Assembly (NCBI RefSeq): GCF_024730785.1
Contig: NZ_CP102830.1
Span: 2,232,001 to 2,296,000, forward strand
Reading direction: 5' to 3'
Length of the DNA: 64,000 nucleotides
DNA from: Pseudomonas sp. LS44
GTDB lineage: Bacteria; Pseudomonadota; Gammaproteobacteria; Pseudomonadales; Pseudomonadaceae
Both the position numbers and the translations under genes were made by a program. Below, piece by piece: positions 18,855-29,455 of the stretch. Within the stretch, counting starts at the first letter, position 1; each line of letters begins with the position of its first letter. The notes below the pieces were generated by a model, which had not been told where the DNA came from, made no database searches, and saw only the letters and a program-made list of their open reading frames with translations.

Positions 18855-18901
18855 CTCAATCAGGCGGTGGCTGTTCGCTCGCGCCTGCCTGGGCTGCGGT
18901 G

Positions 18902-19804
18902 CTAGGGCAGCGCATAGGCCTTGAATAGCATCTTGGTCGTATCACTAGCCCCACCCAGGTATTTGCCGTACGCCTGTTCGATCTCACCCGAGCGGTACAT
19001 ATTGCTCAACACGCTATCAACCAGCAGGCGAAAGTCTTCATCGCCACGCTTAAGCACCAACGACGCCGGCGCCGAAGTGAAGGTGCGGTCGAGCACCATC
19101 AACTGCCCGGCCACGTCTTGGGTCTGCAGCAGGTTATTGAGCAGCATGCGTTCGGCGAAGAACGCATCGGCCTTGCCCTCGGCCACCTGTTGCACGCCCT
19201 GTTGGTTGTTCTCCACGGCGACCAGGGTCGCCACCACACCGAGGCGATTCATCTGCTGGCGAATCCAGTCCACCGTGATGCTGCCGGCGACGGCGGCGTA
19301 GGTCTGGTTGGACAAGCCGCGATTGACCGTCGCCCGCCAGGTCGGGCCGACGTGCGCCTCCTCGCCGTTCAGCGCGCGGCGCAAGGCCTCGGGCGCATCT
19401 TTGCGCAGCAGCGCCGAGAGGCCGGCGGTATACACCGGCACCGAGAAGCTCACCGACTTGCGCCGCTCCAGGGTCTCCGGGGTCGGCGTGCAGAGGATGT
19501 CGACCTGGCCCGAGCTGACGGCGCTGATCTGCTCGCTGGGTGTCAGCGGCTGGTAGCGCACCTGCAGATTGGGCAGCGCCAGTTCGGCCTTGAGGCGCTC
19601 GGCGATCTTCAGGCACAGGTCGATGGCGTAGCCGCTGACCTGCTCGCCCGCCGCGCTGCTGAACGGGACGAAGTCAGGCAGATAACCGAGGGTGAAGGTG
19701 TTGCTGCTGCGCACGCGCTCCAGCGTGTTCGCGGTAGCCAAGGTCGGTACGGCGAGCAGGCCGGCGAGCAGCAGACCGAGCGATGTGCGGAAAACCGGAT
19801 TCAT
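18902..19804 (-). CDS. Periplasmic amino-acid binding protein (SBP family 3, GltI-like)
   Basis: A 300-residue solute-binding protein with a signal peptide (cleavage near residue 25, TLATA). The family 3 signature lies early: TLGYLPDFVPFSS followed by GYAIDLCLKIAERL. Later segments VDILCTPTPETLERRKSVSF and KADAFFAERML are typical of Glu/Asp-binding members. The start codon overlaps the stop of potE (ATGA), with GGAGGG upstream, so the two are one transcription unit. No ABC permease or ATPase is nearby, so the protein either works with a transporter encoded elsewhere or has a sensing role. Confidence 0.88.
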   Translation of the reverse strand: MNPVFRTSLGLLLAGLLAVPTLATANTLERVRSSNTFTLGYLPDFVPFSSAAGEQVSGYAIDLCLKIAERLKAELALPNLQVRYQPLTPSEQISAVSSGQVDILCTPTPETLERRKSVSFSVPVYTAGLSALLRKDAPEALRRALNGEEAHVGPTWRATVNRGLSNQTYAAVAGSITVDWIRQQMNRLGVVATLVAVENNQQGVQQVAEGKADAFFAERMLLNNLLQTQDVAGQLMVLDRTFTSAPASLVLKRGDEDFRLLVDSVLSNMYRSGEIEQAYGKYLGGASDTTKMLFKAYALP

Positions 19805-21147
19805 AGGCGGATCCCTCCGGCGTCCGCCAGCCTGGGTGGCGGTGTGGTGACGAAGAACTTGGCGATCGAGCCGTAGAACAGGTAACCGATGGCCAGCACC
19901 AGGGTGCCGCCGAACACCGCGTCCTTGCCGCAGGAGTACAGGGCGTAGAACGAGTAGGCCAGCGCCACCATCAGGATCAGGCTGTTGCGGATGTAGATCG
20001 TCGGGCCGACGCCGACCTTGTACATGATCACCAGCAGGCCGGTGAGGGCGGTCACGTAGGGAATCAGGTTGGTCACCGCGGCCAGGCTGACCAGCTTGCC
20101 GAACTGCGCGCTGGCGTTGGGTGAGATGGTCGATAGCGCCATAACGGTCTGCAGCACGCCGCAGACGAGCATGCCGAGCACCGGCGCCTGCATGGCGGTG
20201 AGGCGGCCGAAGATTTTCGGGAACATGCCCTCATCGGCAGTCATCTTGGCGGTCTGCGCCAGGGTGAACTGCCAGCCGAGCAGCGAACCGATGCAGGCGA
20301 TCACCGCCAGCACCATGATGATGTTGCCGACCGTAGGGTTGAACATCTGCGCATAGACCAGCGCGAACGGCGCCGAAGAGTTGGCCAGCTCGGGGTTGGG
20401 GATGATGCCCTGGATGACGGTGGTCGACAGCACGTAGACCACCGCCGCACCAAGGGTGCCGAACAGGCAGGCGAGCGGCACGTTGCGCTTGGGATTCTCC
20501 ACCGCATCGGAGGCCTGCGCCGCCGATTCCATGCCGAGGAACGCCCACAGCGTCAGCGGGATGGTCTGCCCGACGGCTTCGGCGATGGGCAGCTGGTTGG
20601 GGTTCCACGCCGCGACGAACACCTCCGGCTTGAACCAGAACCAGCCGATCAGGCTGAGCCCGGCCACCGGTATGATCACCCCCCAGACGCTGATCGCGCC
20701 GATCTTGCCGGTGATGCTCGGCCCGCCGAAGTTGGCGACGATGGTCAGCCAGATCAGACTCACCGTGCCGACGAACAGCGGGATCGCGTCGCTGCCCAGC
20801 CAGGGAATGAAGGCAGTCATGTAGCCCACCGCTGATATCGCCACGGCGACGTTGGCGATGGCCAGCGACAGGAAGTACAGGTACGAGCAGAGGAAGAAGC
20901 CCGACTTCGAATGCGCCTCTTCGGTGTAGGCCGACAGGCCGCCCGAGCGTGGGCAGTAGATGCCGCACTGGGCGAAGCTGTAGGCGATCGCCATCGAGCC
21001 GATCGCGGTGATCACCCACGACAGCAGCGACACCGCGCCGAGCTGGGCCATGCTGGTCGGCAGCATGATGATGCCTGAGCCCATCATGTTCACCGCCACC
21101 AGGGTGGTCAGCCCGGCGAGGCTCATCTTCTTGCTTGATTCAGCCAT
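19801..21147 (-). CDS. potE: PotE-like putrescine/ornithine antiporter
   Basis: A 448-residue APC-superfamily transporter with about twelve hydrophobic segments. The first helix carries the substrate-binding unwound motif GSGIIMLP. The sequence follows PotE closely (SWVITAIGSMAIAYSFAQCG, PRSGGLSAYTEEA, LWAFLGMESAAQASDAVENP). PotE exchanges putrescine for ornithine in acid resistance; here no ornithine decarboxylase is adjacent, and instead a periplasmic amino-acid binding protein overlaps its end. Ribosome site AAGGA lies before the ATG. Confidence 0.85.
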   Translation of the reverse strand: MAESSKKMSLAGLTTLVAVNMMGSGIIMLPTSMAQLGAVSLLSWVITAIGSMAIAYSFAQCGIYCPRSGGLSAYTEEAHSKSGFFLCSYLYFLSLAIANVAVAISAVGYMTAFIPWLGSDAIPLFVGTVSLIWLTIVANFGGPSITGKIGAISVWGVIIPVAGLSLIGWFWFKPEVFVAAWNPNQLPIAEAVGQTIPLTLWAFLGMESAAQASDAVENPKRNVPLACLFGTLGAAVVYVLSTTVIQGIIPNPELANSSAPFALVYAQMFNPTVGNIIMVLAVIACIGSLLGWQFTLAQTAKMTADEGMFPKIFGRLTAMQAPVLGMLVCGVLQTVMALSTISPNASAQFGKLVSLAAVTNLIPYVTALTGLLVIMYKVGVGPTIYIRNSLILMVALAYSFYALYSCGKDAVFGGTLVLAIGYLFYGSIAKFFVTTPPPRLADAGGIRL

Positions 21148-21295
21148 CGCAGAATCCTTGCGTTGTAGTCCGGGGTTCGGCGGCGATCGATGCGTCGTGC
21201 CAGGTCGACTATCAGTCTGGCTGAAATTGGCCGAAGTGAAGGCGATCCCTGCGAATCACGACATCGGCGTGCCATTCACGGCAAATCGCCGTACG

Positions 21296-21336
21296 CAAAA
21301 AGCCCGGCACATGTCCGGACTTGGGTTTCTTCGGGC
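21296..21336 (-). terminator. Rho-independent-type terminator of a lost gene
   Basis: On the minus strand AGCCCG and CGGGCT close an interrupted stem of about 40 bases followed by TTTTTG. It begins a few bases after the stop codon of the relic at 21342-21413, so it is the terminator of that otherwise deleted gene, now sitting upstream of potE. Confidence 0.6.
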
Positions 21337-21341
21337 TACAC

Positions 21342-21413
21342 CTACCAGAGGTGGCGGTAGCCCAGATTCACCGCCGAGGACTCTTCGAGGTCATCGCCGC
21401 TGGCGTGCTCGAT
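21342..21413 (-). pseudogene. C-terminal relic of an unidentified gene
   Basis: About 24 codons in frame to a TAG stop at 21342 and directly followed by a terminator. They read DIEHASGDDLEESSAVNLG then YRHLW. The aromatic end looks like the last strand of an outer-membrane barrel, but that is a guess. The rest of the gene is gone; the break is near 21415, where a ChrA relic on the other strand begins. Confidence 0.4.
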
Positions 21414-21426
21414 ATCTAGGCAAACC

Positions 21427-21718
21427 TTCTGTGGCGGCTATGTGCAGCAGGTGTTCGGTGCCGATCAGGCCTTCCTGACCGGGGCGGTGGCCGCCAGCCT
21501 GGTCACCTGGTTCACCTTCCTGCCGTCCTTCCTGTTCATTCTCGCGGGCGGCCCGTTGGTGGAGTCGACCCACAACGAACTGAAGTTCACTGCGCCGCTG
21601 ACGGCTATCACTGCCGCCGTGGTCGGGGTGATCCTCAACCTGGCGTTGTTCTTCGGCTACCACGTACTCTGGCCGCAAGGCTTCGAGGGGACTTTCGACT
21701 GGCCGTCGGCGCTGATTC
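21427..21718 (+). pseudogene. ChrA chromate transporter, C-terminal relic
   Basis: An open stretch starting FCGGYVQQVFGADQAFL and running through LVTWFTFLPSFLFILAGGP, a VESTHNELKFTAPLTAITAA segment, VVGVILNLALFFG and a final WPSALI. These are the last membrane helices of a long-chain ChrA chromate efflux protein. The N-terminal 300 or so residues are missing and there is no proper start or stop. It abuts the relic above on its left and a dispersed repeat on its right. Confidence 0.72.
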
Positions 21719-21723
21719 CCCAC

Positions 21724-21812
21724 CGGCAGCTAAGGGTCGTCTGCTGCCAGTCATCACCGGCCGGAATCGACCCGCAACGGACGTTCGCGAGAGACAGAGA
21801 TCGGCCAGAAGC
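21724..21812 (+). repeat. Dispersed intergenic repeat, copy 2
   Basis: Shares its first 16 bases with the copy at 10890, then carries the inner 33-base segment in inverted orientation (21741-21773). It directly follows the ChrA relic, as if the repeat marked the deletion border. Confidence 0.5.
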
Positions 21813-21988
21813 GTCCGATTGGGCATCGCTGAGTGATCAATTCTAGTGGTGACCCCGCATATATCCGCGGCAATCAATCCCGGCACTGGACGCATCCTTC
21901 CTGCCCGGCGGTGCATGCCTACCCCGCTGCGCCGGCTCAGTCGCGCGCGCGGCTGAGCACGTAGTCGTGATCCTTTTCGGTGGTGGCG

Positions 21989-22675
21989 CTAGCTGGCGCT
22001 CGGGTTCGCGAGAATGCGGTACGTGCAGCGGCGGTCGCCGGCGAGGAAGTGCTCGACGCGTTCGACGGTGACGGCGTCGCCGAGCACCTCGCGAAACAGC
22101 GTCAGCTCGCCGCCGCAGAGCCGGGGGCAAAAGTGCGCGGCCTTGGCGATCGCACAATGGTTTTCCACCAGTTCGATGGTCCCGTCCTGAGCCGGCCGGC
22201 ACTCGGCCATGAAACCTTCCTCGCAGCGAATCCTGACCAGGGCGGCCACCCGCTGGTCGAGCGGCAGGTCCTGGCGGGGCATCTGCGCGCGATAGGCGGC
22301 CACTTGCTTGCGTGTCCAGCCGTCGGTCAGGCGTTCCAGGCCTTCTTCACCGAAGGTGCTCTGCACCACCTGCAGCATCTCGACCGCCAGCCCCGCGTGG
22401 TGATCAGGGAAACGCGCATTGGCCTTCGGCGTCAGCCGCCAGATGCGCGCGGGGCGGCCAATCTTGCGCTGCTCATCGCTGAACTCGACCAAACCCTCGC
22501 CGTAGAGGACGGAAAGGTGCTGGCGCACGGCCATGGCCGTCACGCCTAGTTGCTGTGCGACCTGCGCCGTGGCCTGGGGGCCGTCCCGCTTGAGCAGGAA
22601 AAGGACCCGATCCCGACCGGAGCCGGGCGCCTCGGCATTCTTGCTGGCCACGCGCATCGCTGCTTCCATTTCCAT
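21989..22675 (-). CDS. sufR: SufR-like iron-sulphur transcriptional regulator
   Basis: A 228-residue DeoR-type winged-helix regulator (about residues 20-82; QVAQQLGVTAMAVRQHLSVL is the recognition region). The C-terminal part has the SufR cluster-ligand pattern: Cys174, Cys183 and Cys187 in CAIAKAAHFCPRLC, and Cys217 in AGDRRCTYRI. SufR binds a 4Fe-4S cluster and represses suf genes when clusters are sufficient. It is divergent from the Rieske and suf genes, the expected place. An ATG at 22657 with GGAAG upstream is an equally good start. Confidence 0.87.
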   Translation of the reverse strand: MEMEAAMRVASKNAEAPGSGRDRVLFLLKRDGPQATAQVAQQLGVTAMAVRQHLSVLYGEGLVEFSDEQRKIGRPARIWRLTPKANARFPDHHAGLAVEMLQVVQSTFGEEGLERLTDGWTRKQVAAYRAQMPRQDLPLDQRVAALVRIRCEEGFMAECRPAQDGTIELVENHCAIAKAAHFCPRLCGGELTLFREVLGDAVTVERVEHFLAGDRRCTYRILANPSAS

Positions 22676-22781
22676 ACTTAGGAAAGTTCATTATTGACAT
22701 TCGAGGGGCGACCGTCTAGCAGTGAAGTTTGGCGGCTCGGCAGCCCTGCCGGGGGCCTCGGCCGTAGCCTGGAGTGGCGCC

Positions 22782-23099
22782 ATGAGTGAATTCGTCAGGG
22801 TCGCCCGCGTGGGCGACATTAAGCCGGGTAGCGGCAAGACCGTGTACCTGGGGGCTACGCCCGTCGCGCTGTTCAACGTCGCCTGCCAGTACTTCGCCAT
22901 TCACAATAGCTGCCCGCACGAGGACGGCCCGCTGGGCGAAGGCACGCTCTGCGGCTGCGTGGTGACCTGCCCCGTGCACGCCTACGAGTTCGACGTGACC
23001 AACGGCGAATGCCTGACGGAATCGGCCTATCGGGTCGAGCAGTTCGAAGTGCGGGTGGAGGGCGACGACATCTTGCTGCGGCCCTCGGCGGAGGCCTGA
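22782..23099 (+). CDS. Rieske 2Fe-2S ferredoxin-like protein
   Basis: A 105-residue soluble protein made of one Rieske domain. Cluster ligands are Cys44 and His46 (CPH) and Cys63 and His66 (CPVH). It resembles the ferredoxin components of non-haem dioxygenases and the Rieske protein encoded inside many actinobacterial suf operons. Start chosen at 22782 with GGAG seven bases upstream; a longer frame lacks homology. It is the first gene of the suf direction and may supply electrons for, or be a client of, the SUF system. Confidence 0.88.
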   Translation: MSEFVRVARVGDIKPGSGKTVYLGATPVALFNVACQYFAIHNSCPHEDGPLGEGTLCGCVVTCPVHAYEFDVTNGECLTESAYRVEQFEVRVEGDDILLRPSAEA

Positions 23100-23200
23100 C
23101 GCGGGGCTGGTTTCGCTGCCCGGCGCTGCGCCCCGCGCCCCCCGCGAGCCGTAACCGGCGCGTGCGCGACCGCCCCCGAGTCAGCGAATTTTCCGAGTAT

Positions 23201-23222
23201 CTATACTTTAAAAAGAATATAG
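23201..23222. promoter_or_regulatory. AT-rich palindrome upstream of sufB, candidate operator
   Basis: CTATACTTTAAAAAGAATATAG is an imperfect inverted repeat (CTATA at one end, TATAG at the other, 7 of 9 arm bases pairing) in an AT-rich patch inside otherwise very GC-rich DNA, 73-94 bases before the sufB start. It overlaps possible -10 boxes (TATACT, TATAGT). A SufR-like or IscR-like regulator binding here is an inference. Confidence 0.45.
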
Positions 23223-23294
23223 TTGCTAAACATGGAGCTGCGCTTCACGGATGAGCGATCGAATCCTCCGTCATGGGTGACGAGGAGGGCAGTG

Positions 23295-24743
<1,449 letters not shown>

Positions 24744-24772
24744 GGGCCGAGGTTTGAAGGCTGAGGTGGAGC

Positions 24773-25530
<758 letters not shown>

Positions 25531-25534
<4 letters not shown>

Positions 25535-26850
25535 ACGGCGAAGCGAGCACGGCGTTCCTCGCCCGCCTCGAACCCAGGGTCGACGGTCGCCAGCCGGTCT
25601 GGTTGGGGGATCTGCGTCGCGCGGCGTTCCACTGGGTGGCCGAACAGGGCTTTCCCACGGCCAAGGACGAGGCCTGGAAGTACACGCGAGTCGCGCCCAT
25701 GCTGGCCATCCCGTTCCAGCCGGCCGGGCCCGGCGCGAGCCGGCAGCTGTCCGCCGCGAACGTCGAGCAGCTCTGCGGCGACCTCGGCGGCCCGCGGATG
25801 GTCTTCGTCAACGGCTATTTCGCCGCTGAACTCTCTGCGTTGAAGGGCCTGCCCCCAGGCGTCCAGCTGGGCAGCCTGGCCGCACTGCTCCCGGCCGACA
25901 GCGGGGCGCTCGAGGACCTGTTCGCCCGTGCGTTCCGCGCGCAACCGCAGGCCTTCACCGCGCTCAATGCGGCCCTCGCCGAGGACGGGGCCCTGGTGCG
26001 GATCCCCGCCGGCACCCGGGTCGAGGCGCCGATCCACCTGGTGTTTCTGTCGGCCCCCGGCACTACGCCGCTGGCGGCGCATCCGCGCGCCCTGGTGCAG
26101 GTGGGTGCAGGGAGCCGCGCGACCGTGGTGGAAAGCCACCTGGGTAGCGGGGTGGGGGTCTACCTCAGCAATGCCGTCACCGAACTGGTGCTCGAGGCTG
26201 GCGCGACGCTCGAGCATTACAAGCTGCAGGACGAGAGCACCTCGGCGTTCCATGTTGCGCTCCTTGGCGTGCGCCAGGCCGAAGACAGCCGCTTCGTCGC
26301 GCACTCCTCGGCACTCGGTGCGGCGCTGGCGCGGCAGGAGGTGCGGGTGCTGCTCGAAGGCCCCGGCGCCCAGGTCGTTCTTGATGGTCTTTACCTGCCC
26401 CGCGGCGAACAGCACCTGGACAACCAGACGTGCATCGAGCACCTGGCACCGCGCTGTACCAGCCGCGAACTCTATAAGGGCGTGATCGACGGGCGTGGCC
26501 ACGGGGTCTTCGACGGGCGCATCATAGTGCGCCCGGGCGCGCTGAAGACGGATGCCAGCCAGACCATCAAGACGCTGCTGTTGTCGGCGTCGGCCCAGGC
26601 CAACACCCAGCCGCGGCTGGAGATCTTCGCCGATGAAGTCAAGTGCGCCCACGGCGCCGCCGTCGGCCAGCTGGATGAACAGGCCGTTTTCTATCTGCGT
26701 TCGCGCGGGATACCCGAGGCGGCGGCGCGGTCCCTGCTGACCTATGCGTTCGCCAGCGAGATGCTCGAACTGATTCGCCTGGAGCCGCTGCGGGCCCGGG
26801 TGGAGCGCCTGGTGGCCGCGCAGCTGCGGGGCCTGGAGGTGGCGGCATGA
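25531..26850 (+). CDS. sufD: SufD, scaffold partner of SufB
   Basis: A 439-residue SufD. The N-terminal region carries the [14 protein letters not shown] segment, the beta-helix core follows, and the C-terminal part has the conserved [20 protein letters not shown] motif (about residues 370-390) with the SufD His that meets SufB at the assembly site. Overlaps sufC at its start and sufS at its end. SufD supports iron entry in the complex (family knowledge). Confidence 0.95.
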
Positions 26851-28121
26851 GCAACCTGGAAACCAGCCTGCAGACACCACCGCAACGGCTCGACCTCACG
26901 GCCGGCTACGACGTCGAGCGGGTGCGCCAGGCCTTCCCGATTCTTGCGGAGACGATCTACGGAAAACCCCTGATCTACCTCGACAGCGCTGCGACCAGCC
27001 AGAAGCCACAGGCGGTCATAGACGCGATGTCGCGCTTCTTCCTGAAGGAAAACGCCAACGTGCACCGTGGCGTGCACTATCTCTCGGTGCGCGCCACCGA
27101 GGAGTACGAGAAGGCGCGGGCGAAGGTCCAGCGGTTTCTCAACGCCGAGCACGTCGAGGAAATCGTCTTCGTCCGCGGCACCACCGAGGCGGTCAATCTG
27201 GTCGCGCAAACCCTTGGCAAGACCCAGGTCCACGCCGGCGACGAGGTGCTCATCAGCGCCATGGAGCACCACTCGAACATAGTTCCCTGGCAGATGCTCT
27301 GCGAGCAGACCGGCGCCCATCTGCGGGTGGCACCCATCGACGATGCCGGCGAACTCTTGCTGGATGAGCTGGAACGGCTGATCGGGCCCAGGACCAGGCT
27401 GGTGGCGGTCGCCCATGTCTCGAACGTGCTGGGGACCATCAACCCGATCCAGCGCATCGTCGAGCTCGCCCATGCCCGGGGCGCGCGCGTGCTGGTCGAC
27501 GGCGCCCAGGCGGCCCCGCACCTGAGGCTCGACGTGCGCGCCCTGGGCTGCGACTTCTATGCCCTGTCGGGGCACAAGATGTACGGCCCCACCGGCGTAG
27601 GCGTGCTTTATGGCCGCCGCGAACTGCTCGAGGCGATGCCGCCCTACCAGGGCGGCGGCGACATGATCCTTTCGGTCAGCTTCGAAAAGACCCTCTACAA
27701 CAAGCCGCCCTACCGCTTCGAGGCGGGCACGCCGAACATGGCCGGTGCGATCGGGCTCGGCGCGGCGATCGACTTCCTCGGCGAGCTGGGGGCGGAGGCC
27801 ATCGCTGCCCACGAGCAGGCCGTGCTGTCCTACGCGCAGCAGGCACTCGCCGCGGTGCCCGGCCTCCGGCTGATCGGCACCGCGCCGGAAAAGGTCGGCG
27901 TACTGTCTTTCGTCCTCGACGGCATCCATCCGCACGATATCGGTACCGTCCTCGACCGCGAGGGTGTCGCGATCCGCACCGGGCACCACTGCGCCCAGCC
28001 GCTGATGCAGCGATTCGGCCTGGTCGCCACGGCCCGCGCCTCGCTCGGCTGCTACAGCACGGAGCAGGACATCGATGCGCTGGTGGCTGGCCTGGCCAAG
28101 GTCCGGGAGCTGTTCCAATGA
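26847..28121 (+). CDS. sufS: SufS cysteine desulfurase
   Basis: A 424-residue PLP-dependent cysteine desulfurase of group II. The PLP lysine lies in ALSGHKMYGPTG, the His that stacks on PLP in EHHSN, and the catalytic Cys in RTGHHCAQPLM, in the rigid-loop context typical of SufS. It passes sulphur to SufU, encoded next with a four-base overlap. N-terminal 30 residues are a little longer than usual. Confidence 0.96.
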   Translation: MSNLETSLQTPPQRLDLTAGYDVERVRQAFPILAETIYGKPLIYLDSAATSQKPQAVIDAMSRFFLKENANVHRGVHYLSVRATEEYEKARAKVQRFLNAEHVEEIVFVRGTTEAVNLVAQTLGKTQVHAGDEVLISAMEHHSNIVPWQMLCEQTGAHLRVAPIDDAGELLLDELERLIGPRTRLVAVAHVSNVLGTINPIQRIVELAHARGARVLVDGAQAAPHLRLDVRALGCDFYALSGHKMYGPTGVGVLYGRRELLEAMPPYQGGGDMILSVSFEKTLYNKPPYRFEAGTPNMAGAIGLGAAIDFLGELGAEAIAAHEQAVLSYAQQALAAVPGLRLIGTAPEKVGVLSFVLDGIHPHDIGTVLDREGVAIRTGHHCAQPLMQRFGLVATARASLGCYSTEQDIDALVAGLAKVRELFQ

Positions 28122-28573
28122 ACGGCGAGCTGCGCGATCTCTACCAGGACGTGATCATCGACCACGGCAAGCGGCCGCGTAATTTCCGCCCGCTGGAGGG
28201 CGCTACCCATACGGCGGAGGGCTTCAATCCGCTGTGCGGCGATCAGCTCAGGGTTTATATCCAGCTCGCGGACGGGGTGATCGAGGACATTGCCTTCCAG
28301 GGGGCCGGCTGTGCTATTTCCCAGGCTTCGGCGTCCTTGATGACCATGGCGGTCAAGGGAAAACGGCAGGAGGAGGCGCTGGCGCTGTTCGACCGGGTGC
28401 ATGCGTTGCTCACCGAGGGTCCGGATGCCCAGGCGGCACCTGCGGAGCTCGGCAAGCTGGCGGTGCTCGCCGGGGTCTGGGAATTTCCGGTGCGGGTCAA
28501 GTGCGCGACGCTGGCCTGGCACACGCTGCGCAGTGCCCTTGAAGGGGGCAGCGCGCCGGTCACTACGGAGTAA
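28118..28573 (+). CDS. sufU: SufU, zinc-dependent sulphur acceptor
   Basis: A 151-residue IscU-like protein of the SufU type. The three Cys are present: NPLCGDQ, GAGCAISQASASLM and VRVKCATLAW. The insertion of about 18 residues between the second and third Cys (the ALLTEGPDAQAA region) distinguishes SufU from IscU. In Gram-positive bacteria SufU is the sulphur-transfer partner of SufS; SufE does this in enterobacteria. No sufE gene is seen here. Confidence 0.94.
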   Translation: MNGELRDLYQDVIIDHGKRPRNFRPLEGATHTAEGFNPLCGDQLRVYIQLADGVIEDIAFQGAGCAISQASASLMTMAVKGKRQEEALALFDRVHALLTEGPDAQAAPAELGKLAVLAGVWEFPVRVKCATLAWHTLRSALEGGSAPVTTE

Positions 28574-28576
28574 GCC

Positions 28577-29407
28577 ATGGCAACCGAGCGGCGTATTCCC
28601 GGCATCCGCCTCAGCGACGCGGCGCGGCAGGTCCTGCGCGACGCCCTGGCGGACGGCCGCAGCGGCTTGCTGCGGCTGAGGATCGACGAGCGCTTCGAGC
28701 ATGAGCTGCTCTTCGGGTCCGGCACGGAGGGGGATCTCGCCGTCGAAACGGACGGCATCAGCCTGTGGCTCGACCCCGCGAGCGCGCGCCGGGCCGATGG
28801 GCTGGCCATCGACTACGTGCAGGAGCTGCGCGGCGCCGGTTTCACCTTCGACAACCCCAACCAGCCGGGCCACGCCCAGCGGATAGCGCTCAAGCGAGAT
28901 TGCACGGCCACGCTGATTCCGCGCGGGGAGCCGCTACGGCTGGCACGGGGCGAGTGGGTCGTCGTGACCCAGGCGCTCGGCGGCAGCTTCACGATCAGGA
29001 CCGCCAGCGGCCAGCTCGCGCGGATCGCAGCCGGCGAGGCCGACGCCCTGGGGCTGAGCATGCCCCAGGCGAGCGCCCAGCCGGCGTCCGGTACTTTGAA
29101 CGTCCAGCAGGTCCTCGACGTGCTGCGGACCGTCTACGATCCGGAGATCCCGGTCAACGTGGTCGATCTCGGGCTGATCTACCAATGCCAGATCCAGCCG
29201 CTGGAAGGCGGCGGCCAGCGAGTCGCGATCAGGATGTCGATGACCGCGCCCGGCTGTGGCATGGGCGAGGTGCTGAAGGAGGAGGCGCGGGCCAAGGTCC
29301 AGGCGCTCCCCGGCGTCAGTCAGGTCGAAATCGAGCTGGTCTGGGAGCCGCCCTGGGACCAGAGCCGCATGTCCGAGGCGGCCCGCCTGCAGCTTGGTTT
29401 GTTGTGA
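28577..29407 (+). CDS. sufT: SufT with an extra N-terminal A-type-carrier-like domain
   Basis: A 276-residue protein in one uninterrupted frame. Residues about 105-276 are a normal SufT: an N-terminal part (LKRDCTATLIPRGEPL, TQALGGSFTI) and a DUF59 domain with DPEIPVNVVDLGLIY, TAPGCGMG (Cys227) and EPPWDQSRMSE. Residues about 8-97 look like an IscA/SufA A-type carrier: IRLSDAARQVL, ISLWLDPASARRADGLAIDY, then GAGFTFDNPN, but all three cluster Cys are absent, including the CGCG tail. SufT helps Fe-S maturation. The fused domain is unusual and may be a structural adaptor. Confidence 0.88.
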   Translation: MATERRIPGIRLSDAARQVLRDALADGRSGLLRLRIDERFEHELLFGSGTEGDLAVETDGISLWLDPASARRADGLAIDYVQELRGAGFTFDNPNQPGHAQRIALKRDCTATLIPRGEPLRLARGEWVVVTQALGGSFTIRTASGQLARIAAGEADALGLSMPQASAQPASGTLNVQQVLDVLRTVYDPEIPVNVVDLGLIYQCQIQPLEGGGQRVAIRMSMTAPGCGMGEVLKEEARAKVQALPGVSQVEIELVWEPPWDQSRMSEAARLQLGLL

Positions 29408-29455
29408 GGGGCCCGAAGGAAGCAGTTCCAGAGAACCCATTGTGAGGAGCCAGTC

